64,000 bases of DNA from Streptomyces sp. NBC_01381 (GCF_026340305.1 NZ_JAPEPI010000002.1:3348001-3412000), one strand, 5' to 3'; positions 49,604 to 58,940 are shown, counted from the first letter of the stretch. Notes: generated from the letters alone by a model not told the origin. A program made the numbers and translations.

Positions 49604-50002
49604 ATGACGCACCGTCAGCAGCCGTTGCCGCCCGACATGTTCGACGAGCTGTGCCCGTCGGCACTGTTGCCGTTCCGCTTCGGGGACAAGTGGGGCGCCC
49701 TGGTCCTCCGCTGTCTGCAGGACGGCCCGCGCCGCTTCTCCCAGCTCCGTGTGCCGCTGCACCGCGTCACTCCGAAGGTGCTGACGCAGTCGCTGCGCGG
49801 CCTGGAACGCGACGGGCTCGTGTCACGCACGGTGTACGAGGACCCGCAACCGCGGGTGGAGTACGCCCTCACGCCACTGGGCCGCAGCATGCTGGAGCCT
49901 ATGGACGCGGCGTGCGCGTGGGCGGCCGCGCACTGGGACGAGTTGCTCGACGCGCGTGAGGCGTACGAGGACCACGGCGCCGACCGTGCGAGGACTGCGT
50001 AG
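49604..50002 (+). CDS. HxlR-family transcriptional regulator
   Basis: A 132-aa winged-helix regulator: FGDKWGALVLRCLQDGPRRF then SQLRVPLHRVTPKVLTQSLR, and the wing GLVSRTVYEDPQPRVEYALT, which is the standard HxlR pattern. The usual Cys near the N-terminus is present (ELCPSALLPF), as in redox- or electrophile-sensing members. ATG 49604 follows CAGGAGATC. Divergent to the NAD(P)H-binding gene with an inverted repeat between. Confidence 0.92.
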   Translation: MTHRQQPLPPDMFDELCPSALLPFRFGDKWGALVLRCLQDGPRRFSQLRVPLHRVTPKVLTQSLRGLERDGLVSRTVYEDPQPRVEYALTPLGRSMLEPMDAACAWAAAHWDELLDAREAYEDHGADRARTA

Positions 50003-50054
50003 CCGTACGCCCCGGCCCGTGACACCACCGACCTCTGCACGCCTATGGCTGTCT

Positions 50055-50070
50055 TACTGACGGGTCAGTA
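50055..50070. promoter_or_regulatory. Perfect palindrome TACTGACGGGTCAGTA
   Basis: A 16-base perfect inverted repeat (7-base arms, 2-base centre) 46 bases before the lipase start. Its form is typical of a TetR-family operator, but no tetR gene is adjacent; the neighbouring regulator is HxlR-type. Confidence 0.7.
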
Positions 50071-50116
50071 CGGTGCTGCCAACCCCCCTTGCCCACAGGA
50101 GAGTTGGGAGAGCCGC

Positions 50117-51400
50117 ATGATGTCAGCGTTACGCAGACGGCCGGTGGCCGCAGGCGCCGTGCTCGCGGTGGCGGTGCTCGGGCTGCCCGGGTCCGCCGCC
50201 GCGCAGAGCGTGGACGCGCCGGCCGCCGAGAAGGCCCTCGGCGCCGGAGAGCAGCGGAACGACAAGCACCACAAGCCCGGCAAGAAGCCGGGGAAGCCAG
50301 GGAAGCCGGGAAAGCCGGGCAAAAAGACCGACCCCGGCGAGATCCTCGGCTCGGAGCCGTCCTCGTTCCAGTACACGCCGGGCGTCCCCACCCCCACCAA
50401 GGCCTGGAAGATCACCTACCGGTCGACATCGGCCGACGGGAAGTCCAACGCCGTCTCCGGAACCGTGATCGTCCCCGACGACGGCAAGACCACCCCGCGC
50501 CCGCTGATCACATACGCCGTCGGAACCGTCGGCCTCGGTGACAAGTGCGCGCCGTCCGCCGGATTCCCGGGCGGTACGACGGCCGAGGCGCCGCTCGTCA
50601 ACGCCGCGCTGGTACGCGGCTACGCGGTCGTCGTCACGGACTACGAGGGCCTCGGCACACCCGGCGACCACACCTACATGGTCGCCAAGGCGCAGGCCAC
50701 CGCGGTTCTCGACGCGGCTCGCGCGGCCCAGCGGCACCCGGAGGCCGCGAAGTACGGGGTCGCCAAGGAGGCGCCCGTCGGGATCATGGGCTACTCGCAG
50801 GGCGGCGGCGCCAGCGCGAAGGCCGCCGAGCTGGCCGCGACGTACGCCCCCGAACTGAAGGTCAAGGGCACGGCGAGCGGCGGTGTGCCCGCCGATCTCG
50901 CCAAGGTCGCCGACTCGCTGGAGGGCGGGGACAGCGCGGGCTATCTGCTGATGTCCGCCGTCGGGCAGAACGCGGCCAACCCCGCCCTGAACCTCGACAA
51001 GTACCTCAACGACGAGGGCCGCAAGCTTGCTGAAGTGGTCCGGAACGAATGCGTCGGGACGGCCTTGGAAGCAGGGCGCGGCAAATCGATCGAGGACGTG
51101 ACGACGTCCAACCCGCTGGACCAGCCGGACTGGCAGCAGGCCATCGCCGATCAGTTCATCGGGGCCGAACGGCCTTCGGCGCCGACGTTCCTCTACCACG
51201 GGGACGCGGACGAGACGATCCCCTACGCGGTCGGGCAGAAGCTGCGCGCCGACTGGTGTGCGAAGGGGCACGCCGTGCAGTGGACGACCTTCGCCGGGCA
51301 GTCCCATGTGGGGACGGCGATTCAGGGCAACGGCCCGGCGCTGGAGTGGCTGGGCCAGCGCTTCGCCGACCAGCCCACCTCCGGCAACTGCGGCACGTAG
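50117..51400 (+). CDS. Secreted lipase (LIP family alpha/beta hydrolase)
   Basis: A 427-aa exported hydrolase. The signal peptide (RRRPVAAGAVLAVAVLGLPG, cleaved near AAAQS) is followed by a Lys/Gly/Pro linker of GKPGKPGKPGK repeats, encoded by short tandem repeats. The hydrolase core has the nucleophile GYSQGGG, the acid region FLYHGDADETIPY and the His in FAGQSHVG. It resembles fungal-type secretory lipases of Pfam LIP, active on esters or lipids outside the cell. ATG 50117 (twin ATG) has GGGAG upstream. A TetR-like palindrome sits in its promoter. Confidence 0.88.
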   Translation: MMSALRRRPVAAGAVLAVAVLGLPGSAAAQSVDAPAAEKALGAGEQRNDKHHKPGKKPGKPGKPGKPGKKTDPGEILGSEPSSFQYTPGVPTPTKAWKITYRSTSADGKSNAVSGTVIVPDDGKTTPRPLITYAVGTVGLGDKCAPSAGFPGGTTAEAPLVNAALVRGYAVVVTDYEGLGTPGDHTYMVAKAQATAVLDAARAAQRHPEAAKYGVAKEAPVGIMGYSQGGGASAKAAELAATYAPELKVKGTASGGVPADLAKVADSLEGGDSAGYLLMSAVGQNAANPALNLDKYLNDEGRKLAEVVRNECVGTALEAGRGKSIEDVTTSNPLDQPDWQQAIADQFIGAERPSAPTFLYHGDADETIPYAVGQKLRADWCAKGHAVQWTTFAGQSHVGTAIQGNGPALEWLGQRFADQPTSGNCGT

Positions 51401-51425
51401 GCAGCTGAGGTGACCTGACGACCGG

Positions 51426-52676
51426 TCACGGTACCGGCCGCACCGGCAGCTTGCGCACACTGTTGCCCACGAAGGAGGCGTGGCGCGGCAGTTGGGCTTC
51501 CGGTGCGGCGAGGTCCAGGTCCGGGAAGCGGGTGAAAAGCCGCTCCAGGGCGATGGTGGCCTCCATGCGGGCCAGCGGCGCGCCGACGCAGAAGTGCGGG
51601 CCGTGGCCGAGGGAGAGATGCCGGGTCGCGGTGTCGCGGGTGAGGTCGAAGCGGTCCGCGTCGTGGCCGTGGGCCCGCTTGTCACGGCCCGCGGCGGAGT
51701 AACCGGCAAGCACCGGTGTGCCCTTGGGGATGACGGTGCCGTCGAGCGTCAGGTCGCGGGTCGGATACCGGAAGGGGAAGTAGCTGACGGGGCTGTCCCA
51801 GCGCAGGGTCTCTTCCACCGCCGCCGACCAGGGCACCTCGCCCGACTGGAGCAGAGCGAGCTGATCGCGGTGCGCGCACAGGGCGCGTACGGCGTTGGTG
51901 ATCAGGTTGAGGGTGGTCTCGTGCCCCGCGATGATCGTGAGCATCAGGGTGCCGAGCAGCTCGTGCGGGCCGAGCCGGTCGCCGTTCTCCTCACGGGCCG
52001 CGATCAGCGCGCTGGTGAGGTCGTCGCCGGGGTCGGCGGCGCGGGCCGCGGCGACCGAACCGAGGACCTCCACCATCTCCCGGTTGGCTGCCATCGCCTC
52101 CTTGGGACCGATGTCGGTGGCGACGATCTGGTTCGACAAGTGATGCAGCCGGTCCTGGTGCTCGGCGTCCACGCCGAGGAGCTCGCAGATGACGCCCATC
52201 GGCAGCGGCAGGGCGAAGTGCGTACGCAGGTCCGCGATTCCGTCTCCCGCGGCGGCGGCCCGGTCGAGCCGGTCGAGCAGCGTGGTGGTCAACTCCTGGA
52301 CCCGCGGCCGCAGTTCCTCCACTCGCCGGGCGGTGAACGCCTTGCTCATCAGGGAGCGCAGCCGCCGGTGGTCGGCGCCGTCGGCCGTGGTCATGCCCTG
52401 GACCGTGGCGAACGTCCGCAGCGGCCAGCCGTCGGCTATCTCCCCGGCCTGTAGCGCGGCGAAGTGCTGGGCGTTCTTGGCGACATCGGGGTGTGCGAGG
52501 AACTCCTTGAGCGCGTCATGGCCGAGCACCGCCATGCCCGCCACCTCGCCGGGCAGGACCACCGGCGTCACGTCGCCCTGCGCGAGCAGCCGGGCATTGT
52601 CCGCGTGCGGGCAGCCGCCGGCCGGGTCCAGGCGGTGTGTGCGGCCGGCCGCGGCGTTCACCGGTGACGTGTTCAA
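51426..52676 (-). CDS. Cytochrome P450
   Basis: A 416-aa soluble bacterial P450. I-helix AGHETT, K-helix EETLRW (ExxR), PFRYPTRDLTLDG, and the haem-binding LSLGHGPHFCVGAPLARME with the Cys ligand. The start is taken as TTG 52676 because GAGGAG lies 9 bases upstream and the length then equals the family; GTG 52661 is an alternative. The frame upstream to 52868 is not family-like. No ferredoxin gene is adjacent, so redox partners come from elsewhere. Substrate unknown. Confidence 0.93.
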   Translation of the reverse strand: MNTSPVNAAAGRTHRLDPAGGCPHADNARLLAQGDVTPVVLPGEVAGMAVLGHDALKEFLAHPDVAKNAQHFAALQAGEIADGWPLRTFATVQGMTTADGADHRRLRSLMSKAFTARRVEELRPRVQELTTTLLDRLDRAAAAGDGIADLRTHFALPLPMGVICELLGVDAEHQDRLHHLSNQIVATDIGPKEAMAANREMVEVLGSVAAARAADPGDDLTSALIAAREENGDRLGPHELLGTLMLTIIAGHETTLNLITNAVRALCAHRDQLALLQSGEVPWSAAVEETLRWDSPVSYFPFRYPTRDLTLDGTVIPKGTPVLAGYSAAGRDKRAHGHDADRFDLTRDTATRHLSLGHGPHFCVGAPLARMEATIALERLFTRFPDLDLAAPEAQLPRHASFVGNSVRKLPVRPVP

Positions 52677-52871
52677 CAGGGAGTCTCCTCGTCGAAGGGG
52701 GACGGGTCGGGACGTGTGGCGATCGACATGCTCGCGGCTGCCCCCGAGAAATGACACCCCTGTGATGCCATCCAGGGGCCCTTGGCGCCGTCCTGGCAGG
52801 AATGGCTTGTTCACGCGATGTTCGCGGAGATCTTGAAGCCGCGAGCGCGGGCAAGCGGTTAGGATCACGGC

Positions 52872-53336
52872 GTGATGACAGCCAGGTCACTTTCCGGTGT
52901 GTTGCGGAGTCGCTCATCAGCGGCTCCGCTGCGTCTCCTTGGCCTTGGCCTGATCCTCTTCGGTCTGCTGTACACCCATGCGGCGAGCCCCGATGCGACG
53001 GTGGGTCACCTGAAGTCGGCAGAAGGCGTCTCGGCGCAGGTCGTCGACGCCCGGCACTCCGCCACCGTGCCACGCGCCGCGAGTGCCGCGCACGAGCATG
53101 ACGCCCCCGACCGGCCGAGCGGCGGTCACGGAGACCACGGCGGGCAGCACGCCTTCGAGGAATGTGGCCTCGGGCAGCCGTCCCAGGGGCCCGAAGTGGA
53201 TGTCCCCGCGCTGTCTCCACTGGGCCTGGCGGTCGAGGACGAGGCGCCGCACATCGCGCACGTCCATCCATCTGCCGTACGGGGCTTCGTCGTTCCGATA
53301 CCGCATGCGGCGGAGTCCCCTGTTCTGCGTATCTAG
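52872..53336 (+). CDS. Small membrane/secreted His-rich protein (DUF6153-like)
   Basis: A 154-aa protein with one N-terminal hydrophobic segment (LRLLGLGLILFGLLYTHAAS, about 20-39) and a His-rich outer part (HEHD..., GGHGDHGGQHAFEEC) followed by QPSQGPEVDVPALSPLG. This layout matches a Streptomyces family that I recall as DUF6153; its role is not known to me, though the His cluster suggests metal contact. GTG 52872 or ATG 52875. It lies before another small exported protein and the PLP enzyme. Confidence 0.7.
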   Translation: MMTARSLSGVLRSRSSAAPLRLLGLGLILFGLLYTHAASPDATVGHLKSAEGVSAQVVDARHSATVPRAASAAHEHDAPDRPSGGHGDHGGQHAFEECGLGQPSQGPEVDVPALSPLGLAVEDEAPHIAHVHPSAVRGFVVPIPHAAESPVLRI

Positions 53337-53478
53337 GTCAGCGCTTCTCGGCGTCTGACCTCCCTCCTGTGCCCTTCTGCGCGCGGCGTGGGGATGGTCG
53401 ACGGTTCACAGCCGCCCCCACCCATTTCCTGCCCTGCCCGGGATGTCCCGGCGCGGGCAGCCGCCGCACGGAGGATCT

Positions 53479-53853
53479 GTGCAGCCCTGCTCCGTCGATC
53501 CGCGCCTCAGGCACCGGATCGTCCTCATCTGGACTGTTCTGAGCGTTCTGCTCCTCACGTTGGTGCCGTGCGCCGCCGAGCCGTCACATGAGGCAGCCCA
53601 CACGCCGAGCCGCTCCGGCCAGGCGTCGAGCTCGCCGCCGGCGCCGGAGGCGCGCGAGGACTGTTCCGTCACCGACCCGGGCCCCAGCAGGCCCGCTCCA
53701 GCACCCGTACGCGCCCTGCCGTACGCGCCCGCGGTCTCCACTTCGCAGAGCACCGTCCGGCCACCCGCCGATGGGCTCTTCGGCGGGGCGCACGGACCGG
53801 CGCCGAGCGGCGGCCGGACCACTCTCGCCGCCCTGTGCAGGTGGCTGATCTAG
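53479..53853 (+). CDS. Small exported/membrane protein of unknown function
   Basis: A 124-aa protein with a hydrophobic signal or anchor (RIVLIWTVLSVLLLTLVPC, about 11-29), then a low-complexity Pro/Ser/Ala region ending RTTLAALCRWLI. GTG 53479 has GAGGA upstream. Proteins of this kind often sit before the cysteine-synthase-like gene in this kind of locus (my recollection). No function can be assigned. Confidence 0.6.
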   Translation: MQPCSVDPRLRHRIVLIWTVLSVLLLTLVPCAAEPSHEAAHTPSRSGQASSSPPAPEAREDCSVTDPGPSRPAPAPVRALPYAPAVSTSQSTVRPPADGLFGGAHGPAPSGGRTTLAALCRWLI

Positions 53854-53949
53854 AAGCGGCCCTTGCGGTCGGCCCCGGTCGATCCGCCGCACGGCGCGCC
53901 CGACAAGCGCTCCGTGCGAGACGAGCGCCCGCACAGCTTCTACAGCGAA

Positions 53950-55080
53950 ATGAGAGCGAACCAGATGCACTCCCTGACCACGAGTGACTTCCATCCCGCG
54001 GGATCCAGTCTCCAAGGGCTCGTCGGAAACACCCCCTTGCTGCGGGTGTCCGAGCCGTTCACCCCGGCCGACCGGGGATTCTGGGCCAAGCTGGAAGGCT
54101 TCAACCCCGGCGGCATCAAGGACCGCCCCGGACTCCACATGGTGGAACGGGCCCGCACCCGCGGCGACTTGCAGCCGGGAAGCCCCATCGTCGAGTCGAC
54201 GAGCGGCACCCTCGGTCTGGGCCTCGCCCTGGCCGGAATGGCCTACGGCCATCCCGTCACCCTCGTCACCGACCCGGGCCTCGAACCCTCCATGACCCGG
54301 CTCCTTGCCGCCTACGGCGGCACGGTCGACATGGTGTCCGAACCACACCCCACCGGCGGCTGGCAGCAGGCCCGCCGGGACCGGGTGGGCGAACTCCTCG
54401 CCGAGCTGCCCGGTGCCTGGTGCCCCGATCAGTACAACAACCCCGACAACGTCGCCGCGTACACACCCCTGGGCCTCGAACTCGCCTCCCAGATGGGCCA
54501 TGTCGACGTACTCGTCTGCAGTGTCGGCACCGGCGGCCACTCGGCGGGCATCTCCCGGGTCCTGCGTCAGCTCTACCCCGAGCTGCGGCTCGTCGGGGTG
54601 GACACCGTCGGTTCGACCATCTTCGGCCAGCCCGCGAGGCCCCGGCTCATGCGCGGGCTCGGGTCGAGCATCTACCCGCGCAATGTCGCGTACGAGAACT
54701 TCAGCGAGGTGCACTGGGTCGCACCCGCCGAATCCGTCTGGGCCTGCAGGCAGTTGGCGGCATCCCACTACGCGACGGGCGGCTGGAGCGTCGGAGCCGT
54801 CGCGCTCGTGGCCGGCTGGCTCGCCCGCACGCTCCCCAAGGACACACGGATCGTCGCGATCTTCCCGGACGGACCTCAGCGCTACCTGGAGACCGTCTAC
54901 GACGACCAGTACTGCGCCGACAAGGGCCTGTCGGGGGTGGTCCCCGCGCCGGAACCGGAGGTGGTGGGCCGGCCCGACGAGAAGGAAGTGAACCGCTGGA
55001 CCCGCTGCGCCGACGTCGTCGACCCGCTCTCGCTCCTGGCCAAGGACCGCGGCGAAGGCGTGGAAGGAGCGGACCGGTGA
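53950..55080 (+). CDS. PLP-dependent cysteine synthase-family enzyme
   Basis: A 376-aa fold-type II PLP enzyme: LVGNTPLLRVSEPF near residue 22, the Schiff-base Lys in NPGGIKDRPG, STSGTLGLGLALAG in place of the usual SGNTG loop, and the phosphate-binding glycines VCSVGTGGHSAGISR. Although cysteine-synthase-like, the altered substrate loop and fusion-free operon with an exporter suggest a specialised product, such as a diaminopropionate- or cystathionine-type amino acid (inference). ATG 53950 or 53965; the open frame starts at 53863. Its stop overlaps the MFS start (GTGA). Confidence 0.88.
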   Translation: MRANQMHSLTTSDFHPAGSSLQGLVGNTPLLRVSEPFTPADRGFWAKLEGFNPGGIKDRPGLHMVERARTRGDLQPGSPIVESTSGTLGLGLALAGMAYGHPVTLVTDPGLEPSMTRLLAAYGGTVDMVSEPHPTGGWQQARRDRVGELLAELPGAWCPDQYNNPDNVAAYTPLGLELASQMGHVDVLVCSVGTGGHSAGISRVLRQLYPELRLVGVDTVGSTIFGQPARPRLMRGLGSSIYPRNVAYENFSEVHWVAPAESVWACRQLAASHYATGGWSVGAVALVAGWLARTLPKDTRIVAIFPDGPQRYLETVYDDQYCADKGLSGVVPAPEPEVVGRPDEKEVNRWTRCADVVDPLSLLAKDRGEGVEGADR

Positions 55081-56369
55081 AGGGCACCATCGCGCAGGTC
55101 CGTTCCTACGACCGGAGCGTCCAGCTGCTCCTCGCCAATCAATTCACCATCAACCTCGGCTTCTACATGCTGATGCCGTACCTGGCACAGCACCTGTCCG
55201 GCTCCCTCGGGCTGGCCGGCTGGCTGGTCGGACTCGTCATGGGCGTACGCAACTTCAGCCAGCAGGGCATGTTCCTCATCGGCGGAACGCTCGCCGACCG
55301 GTTCGGCTACAAGCCGTTGATCGTCGCCGGATGCGTCCTGCGCACCGTCGGCTTCGCGACGCTCGGCCTGGTGGACTCCGTGCCGGCGCTGATCGCGGCA
55401 TCGGCGGCCACCGGCTTCGCGGGGGCGCTCTTCAACCCCGCGGTGCGCGCGTATCTGGCCGCCGACGCGGGGGAGCGCCGTGTGGAGGCCTTCGCGCTGT
55501 TCAACGTCTTCTACCAGGCGGGCATTCTCCTCGGCCCGTTGGTGGGCATGCTGCTGACCGGAGTCGACTTCCGGATCACCTGCCTCGTCTCGGCGGCGAT
55601 CTTCGCGCTGCTCAGCGTCGTACAGATCCGCGCGCTGCCTGCCCGCCGGGGCACCCGAGGAGGCGAAGGCGCTGCCCGGGAAAGTGTGCTCTCCCAGTGG
55701 CGCGGTGTGCTGGCCAACCGGGCGTTCCTGCTCTTCTCCCTCGCCATGATCGGCTCGTACGTCCTGTCGTTCCAGGTCTATCTGGCCCTGCCGCTGGAGG
55801 TGCGACGCGTCGGCGGGGACGGCGAGTTCGGCACCGTCGCCGTGGCCCTGCTCTTCGCCGCGTCCGGTCTGGCGACCATCCTCGGCCAGACCCGGGTGAC
55901 GGCCTGGTGCAAGGAGCACCTGGATCCGGGGCAGGCGCTTGCCTGGGGTCTTCTGATGATGGGCGCTGCGTTCCTGCCGCTGCTCGCGGCCACGGCGCTG
56001 CCCGTTCCGGGTGGCGGGACCGGCCGCTGGCTCCTTGCCGCCGTTCCGCCGATGCTCGCGGCACTGATGCTGGCCCTGGGCACGATGGTCGCGTACCCCT
56101 TCGAGATGGACACCATCGTCCGGCTCTCGGGTGACCGTCTCGTCGCCACGCACTACGGCCTGTACAACACCATCTGCGGCATCGGGATCACCGCGGGCAA
56201 CCTGCTGACCGGAGCGGCCCTGGACACGGCCCGGGAGGCCGGCATGTCCGCGCTGCCCTGGCTCGCGCTGCTCGTGGTGGGGCTCGGCTGCTCGGCCGCG
56301 CTCTACGGCCTGCACCGGGCGGGCCGCCTTGAACCCGCCGCGCCACCGGCACAGCCGGCGACGGTCTGA
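55077..56369 (+). CDS. MFS transporter coupled to PLP enzyme
   Basis: A 430-aa major facilitator with about 12 membrane helices. The motif A loop is GTLADRFGYKPLIVAG, and other membrane segments include GLVMGVRNFSQQGMFLIGG, ALLSVVQIRALPARRGTRGG (central loop) and NTICGIGITAGNLLTGAAL. It resembles MdtH/YfcJ-type drug or metabolite exporters. GTG 55077 overlaps the stop of the PLP enzyme gene, so it likely exports the enzyme's product. A short gap then leads to the PadR promoter. Confidence 0.9.
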   Translation: MKGTIAQVRSYDRSVQLLLANQFTINLGFYMLMPYLAQHLSGSLGLAGWLVGLVMGVRNFSQQGMFLIGGTLADRFGYKPLIVAGCVLRTVGFATLGLVDSVPALIAASAATGFAGALFNPAVRAYLAADAGERRVEAFALFNVFYQAGILLGPLVGMLLTGVDFRITCLVSAAIFALLSVVQIRALPARRGTRGGEGAARESVLSQWRGVLANRAFLLFSLAMIGSYVLSFQVYLALPLEVRRVGGDGEFGTVAVALLFAASGLATILGQTRVTAWCKEHLDPGQALAWGLLMMGAAFLPLLAATALPVPGGGTGRWLLAAVPPMLAALMLALGTMVAYPFEMDTIVRLSGDRLVATHYGLYNTICGIGITAGNLLTGAALDTAREAGMSALPWLALLVVGLGCSAALYGLHRAGRLEPAAPPAQPATV

Positions 56370-56464
56370 CCGGATCCGCAGCTGACCGGGGGCGGGCGGT
56401 GATCCCGCCCGCCCCTGGTCCGAGGGGGTGAGCCGCGTCTCACCGGGGCGGTCGCCCTTGCCTA

Positions 56465-56478
56465 TGCAACTAGTTGCA
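56465..56478. promoter_or_regulatory. Palindrome TGCAACTAGTTGCA before padR gene
   Basis: A perfect 14-base inverted repeat 15 bases upstream of the padR ATG, at or near the transcription start. It is a good candidate for the autoregulatory operator of the PadR protein. Confidence 0.7.
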
Positions 56479-56493
56479 CAGCAAGATCCAGGT

Positions 56494-57087
56494 ATGGCGA
56501 TCGAGCACGCGATCCTCGTGTCCCTCCTTGAGCAGCCGGGCTCGGGTTATGAACTGGCCCGCAGGTTCGAGCGGTCCATCGGATACTTCTGGACCGCCAC
56601 CCACCAGCAGATCTACCGCGTGCTCAAGCGGATGGAGAGCGACGGCCTGCTCGATGTCCGGGATGTGCCGCAGCAGGGCCGTCCGGACAAGAAGGAGTAC
56701 GCCGTCGCCGCCGAAGGACGGGCCGCGCTCTCCGCATGGCTGCACGAGCCGATCGAACCCGAGAGCGTCCGGCACGACCTCGCCGTGAAAATCCGGGGCG
56801 CGGCCTTCGACGACCCGGCCGCGCTGATCCGCGAGGTGGAGCGGTACCAGCAGGTGCACACCGAGCGCCTCGCCCACTACCTCGCGGGCGAGGAGCGCGA
56901 CTTCCCGGGGTCGGGGGCGCCCGCCGCCGGTCCGCCCGACGCCGGCCGTGAGCTCCAGCACGTCGTGCTGCGCGGCGGCATCGCGTACGAGCGGATGACG
57001 CTCCTCTGGCTCGACGACGTGCTCGCCACCCTCCGCCGACTCGCCACCACCCCTCACACCCTCCGAGCCGAAAGGCGTGACCCATGA
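56494..57087 (+). CDS. PadR-family transcriptional regulator
   Basis: A 197-aa PadR regulator: AIEHAILVSLLEQPGSGYEL then ARRFERSIGYFW, THQQIYRVLKRMESDGLLDV (winged helix, about 1-85), and a C-terminal helical dimerisation domain with REVERYQQVHTERLAHYL. ATG 56494 is close behind the TGCAACTAGTTGCA palindrome. The stop overlaps the start of the acyl-CoA dehydrogenase gene, so both are on one transcript and probably feedback-controlled. Confidence 0.92.
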   Translation: MAIEHAILVSLLEQPGSGYELARRFERSIGYFWTATHQQIYRVLKRMESDGLLDVRDVPQQGRPDKKEYAVAAEGRAALSAWLHEPIEPESVRHDLAVKIRGAAFDDPAALIREVERYQQVHTERLAHYLAGEERDFPGSGAPAAGPPDAGRELQHVVLRGGIAYERMTLLWLDDVLATLRRLATTPHTLRAERRDP

Positions 57088-58808
57088 CCGACGCGCTCCT
57101 GTTCAACCCGCGCACCTACGACCCGGCGCACTTCGACCCCGAGACCCGCAGGCTTCTTCGCGCCACCGTCGACTGGTTCGAGGAGCGCGGCAAGCGGCAG
57201 TTGATCGAGGACTACCGGACCCGTGCCTGGCTCGGCGACTTCCTCGCCTTCTCCGCCAAGGAGGGGCTGTTCGAGACGTTCCTGACGCCGTCGTCGGCCG
57301 CCGGTGACGGTGAGGGAGACAAGCGCTGGGACACCGCCCGCATCGCCGCCCTCAACGAGATCCTCGGCTTCTACGGCCTCGACTACTGGTACGCCTGGCA
57401 GGTCACCATCCTCGGCCTCGGCCCGGTCTGGCAGAGCGACAACGCCGCCGCCCGCGAGCGCGCCGCCGAACTCCTCGCCCAGGGCGAGGTGTTCGCCTTC
57501 GGCCTCTCCGAGAAGTCGCACGGCGCCGACATCTACTCCACCGACATGCTCCTGGAGCCCGACGGCCAGGGCGGCTTCCGGGCCACCGGCTCCAAGTACT
57601 ACATCGGCAACGGCAACGCGGCCGGGCTGGTCTCCGTCTTCGGCCGCCGCACCGACGTCGAGGGTCCGGACGGCTACGTCTTCTTCGCCGCCGACAGCCG
57701 CCACGACGCGTACCACCTCGTCAAGAACGTCGTCGACTCGTCGAAGTACGTCAGCGAGTTCCGCCTGGAGGACTACCCGGTCGCCCCGCAGGACGTCCTG
57801 CACACCGGCCGCGCCGCCTTCGACGCCGCCCTCAACACCGTCAACGTCGGCAAGTTCAACCTGTGCACCGCCTCCATCGGCATCTGCGAGCACGCGATGT
57901 ACGAGGCCGTCACCCACGCGCAGAACCGCATCCTCTACGGCCGCCCCGTCACCGCATTCCCGCACGTGCGGCGCGAGTTGACCGACGCGTACGTCCGGCT
58001 CGTCGGCATGAAGCTGTTCAGCGACCGGGCCGTCGACTACTTCCGCTCGGCAGGACCCGACGACCGCCGTTACCTCCTCTTCAACCCGATGACGAAGATG
58101 AAGGTGACCACGGAGGGCGAGAAGGTCATCGACCTGATGTGGGACGTCATCGCCGCCAAGGGCTTCGAGAAGGACAACTACTTCGCCCAGGCGGCCGTCG
58201 AGATCCGCGGCCTGCCCAAGCTGGAGGGCACGGTCCACGTCAACCTCGCCCTGATCCTCAAGTTCATGGGCAACCACCTCCTGAACCCGGCCGAGTACGA
58301 GCCGGTGCCCACCCGCCTCGACGCGGCCGACGACGACTTCCTCTTCCGGCAGGGACCGGCCCGCGGCCTGGGCTCCATCCGCTTCCACGACTGGCGCACC
58401 GCCTACGACGCGTACGCCCACCTGCCCAACGTCGGCCGCCTGCGCGAACAGGCCGACGCCCTCTGCGAGTTCGTCACCACCGCGGCCCCCGACGAGGAGC
58501 AGAGCCGCGACCTCGACCTGCTGCTCGCCGTCGGCCAGCTCTTCGCGCTCGTCGTGCACGGCCAGCTGGTCCTGGAGCAGGCGCGTCTGACGGAGCTCGA
58601 CGAGGACGTTCTGGACGAGCTGTTCGCCGTCCTCGTACGGGACTTCTCCGCGCACGCCGTCGAGCTGCACGGCAAGGACTCCGCCACCGAGCAGCAGCAG
58701 CGCTGGGCGCTCGGTGCCGTGCGGCGTCCGGCCGTCGACGAGGCGCGTGCGGGCCGGGTCTGGCAGCGCGTCGAGGCACTGTCGGGGGCGTACGAGATGG
58801 CGGAGTAG
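57084..58808 (+). CDS. Acyl-CoA dehydrogenase-family protein
   Basis: A 574-aa flavoprotein, longer than typical 380-aa acyl-CoA dehydrogenases and like the larger bacterial group with extra C-terminal helices. Landmarks are FAFGLSEKSHGADIYSTDM, the FAD/substrate region GSKYYIGNGNAAGLVSVFGR, VNVGKFNLCTASIGICEHAM and MKVTTEGEKVIDLMWDVIAA with a Glu near the catalytic-base position. It is co-transcribed with padR (ATGA overlap). Electrons would go to EtfAB. The acyl substrate is unknown. Confidence 0.9.
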   Translation: MTDALLFNPRTYDPAHFDPETRRLLRATVDWFEERGKRQLIEDYRTRAWLGDFLAFSAKEGLFETFLTPSSAAGDGEGDKRWDTARIAALNEILGFYGLDYWYAWQVTILGLGPVWQSDNAAARERAAELLAQGEVFAFGLSEKSHGADIYSTDMLLEPDGQGGFRATGSKYYIGNGNAAGLVSVFGRRTDVEGPDGYVFFAADSRHDAYHLVKNVVDSSKYVSEFRLEDYPVAPQDVLHTGRAAFDAALNTVNVGKFNLCTASIGICEHAMYEAVTHAQNRILYGRPVTAFPHVRRELTDAYVRLVGMKLFSDRAVDYFRSAGPDDRRYLLFNPMTKMKVTTEGEKVIDLMWDVIAAKGFEKDNYFAQAAVEIRGLPKLEGTVHVNLALILKFMGNHLLNPAEYEPVPTRLDAADDDFLFRQGPARGLGSIRFHDWRTAYDAYAHLPNVGRLREQADALCEFVTTAAPDEEQSRDLDLLLAVGQLFALVVHGQLVLEQARLTELDEDVLDELFAVLVRDFSAHAVELHGKDSATEQQQRWALGAVRRPAVDEARAGRVWQRVEALSGAYEMAE

Positions 58809-58940
58809 CCGTCACCACTCCCGCTCCGGTCCGGCGCCCGCCCTCAGCCTCTACAGGGCTGAGGGTAGGGCTGGCCACAGGAAGAACTCGGGGGATGGCC
58901 GGGGCGAGACAGAGCGGTGCCGCGGCCTAGCGTGCGGTGC

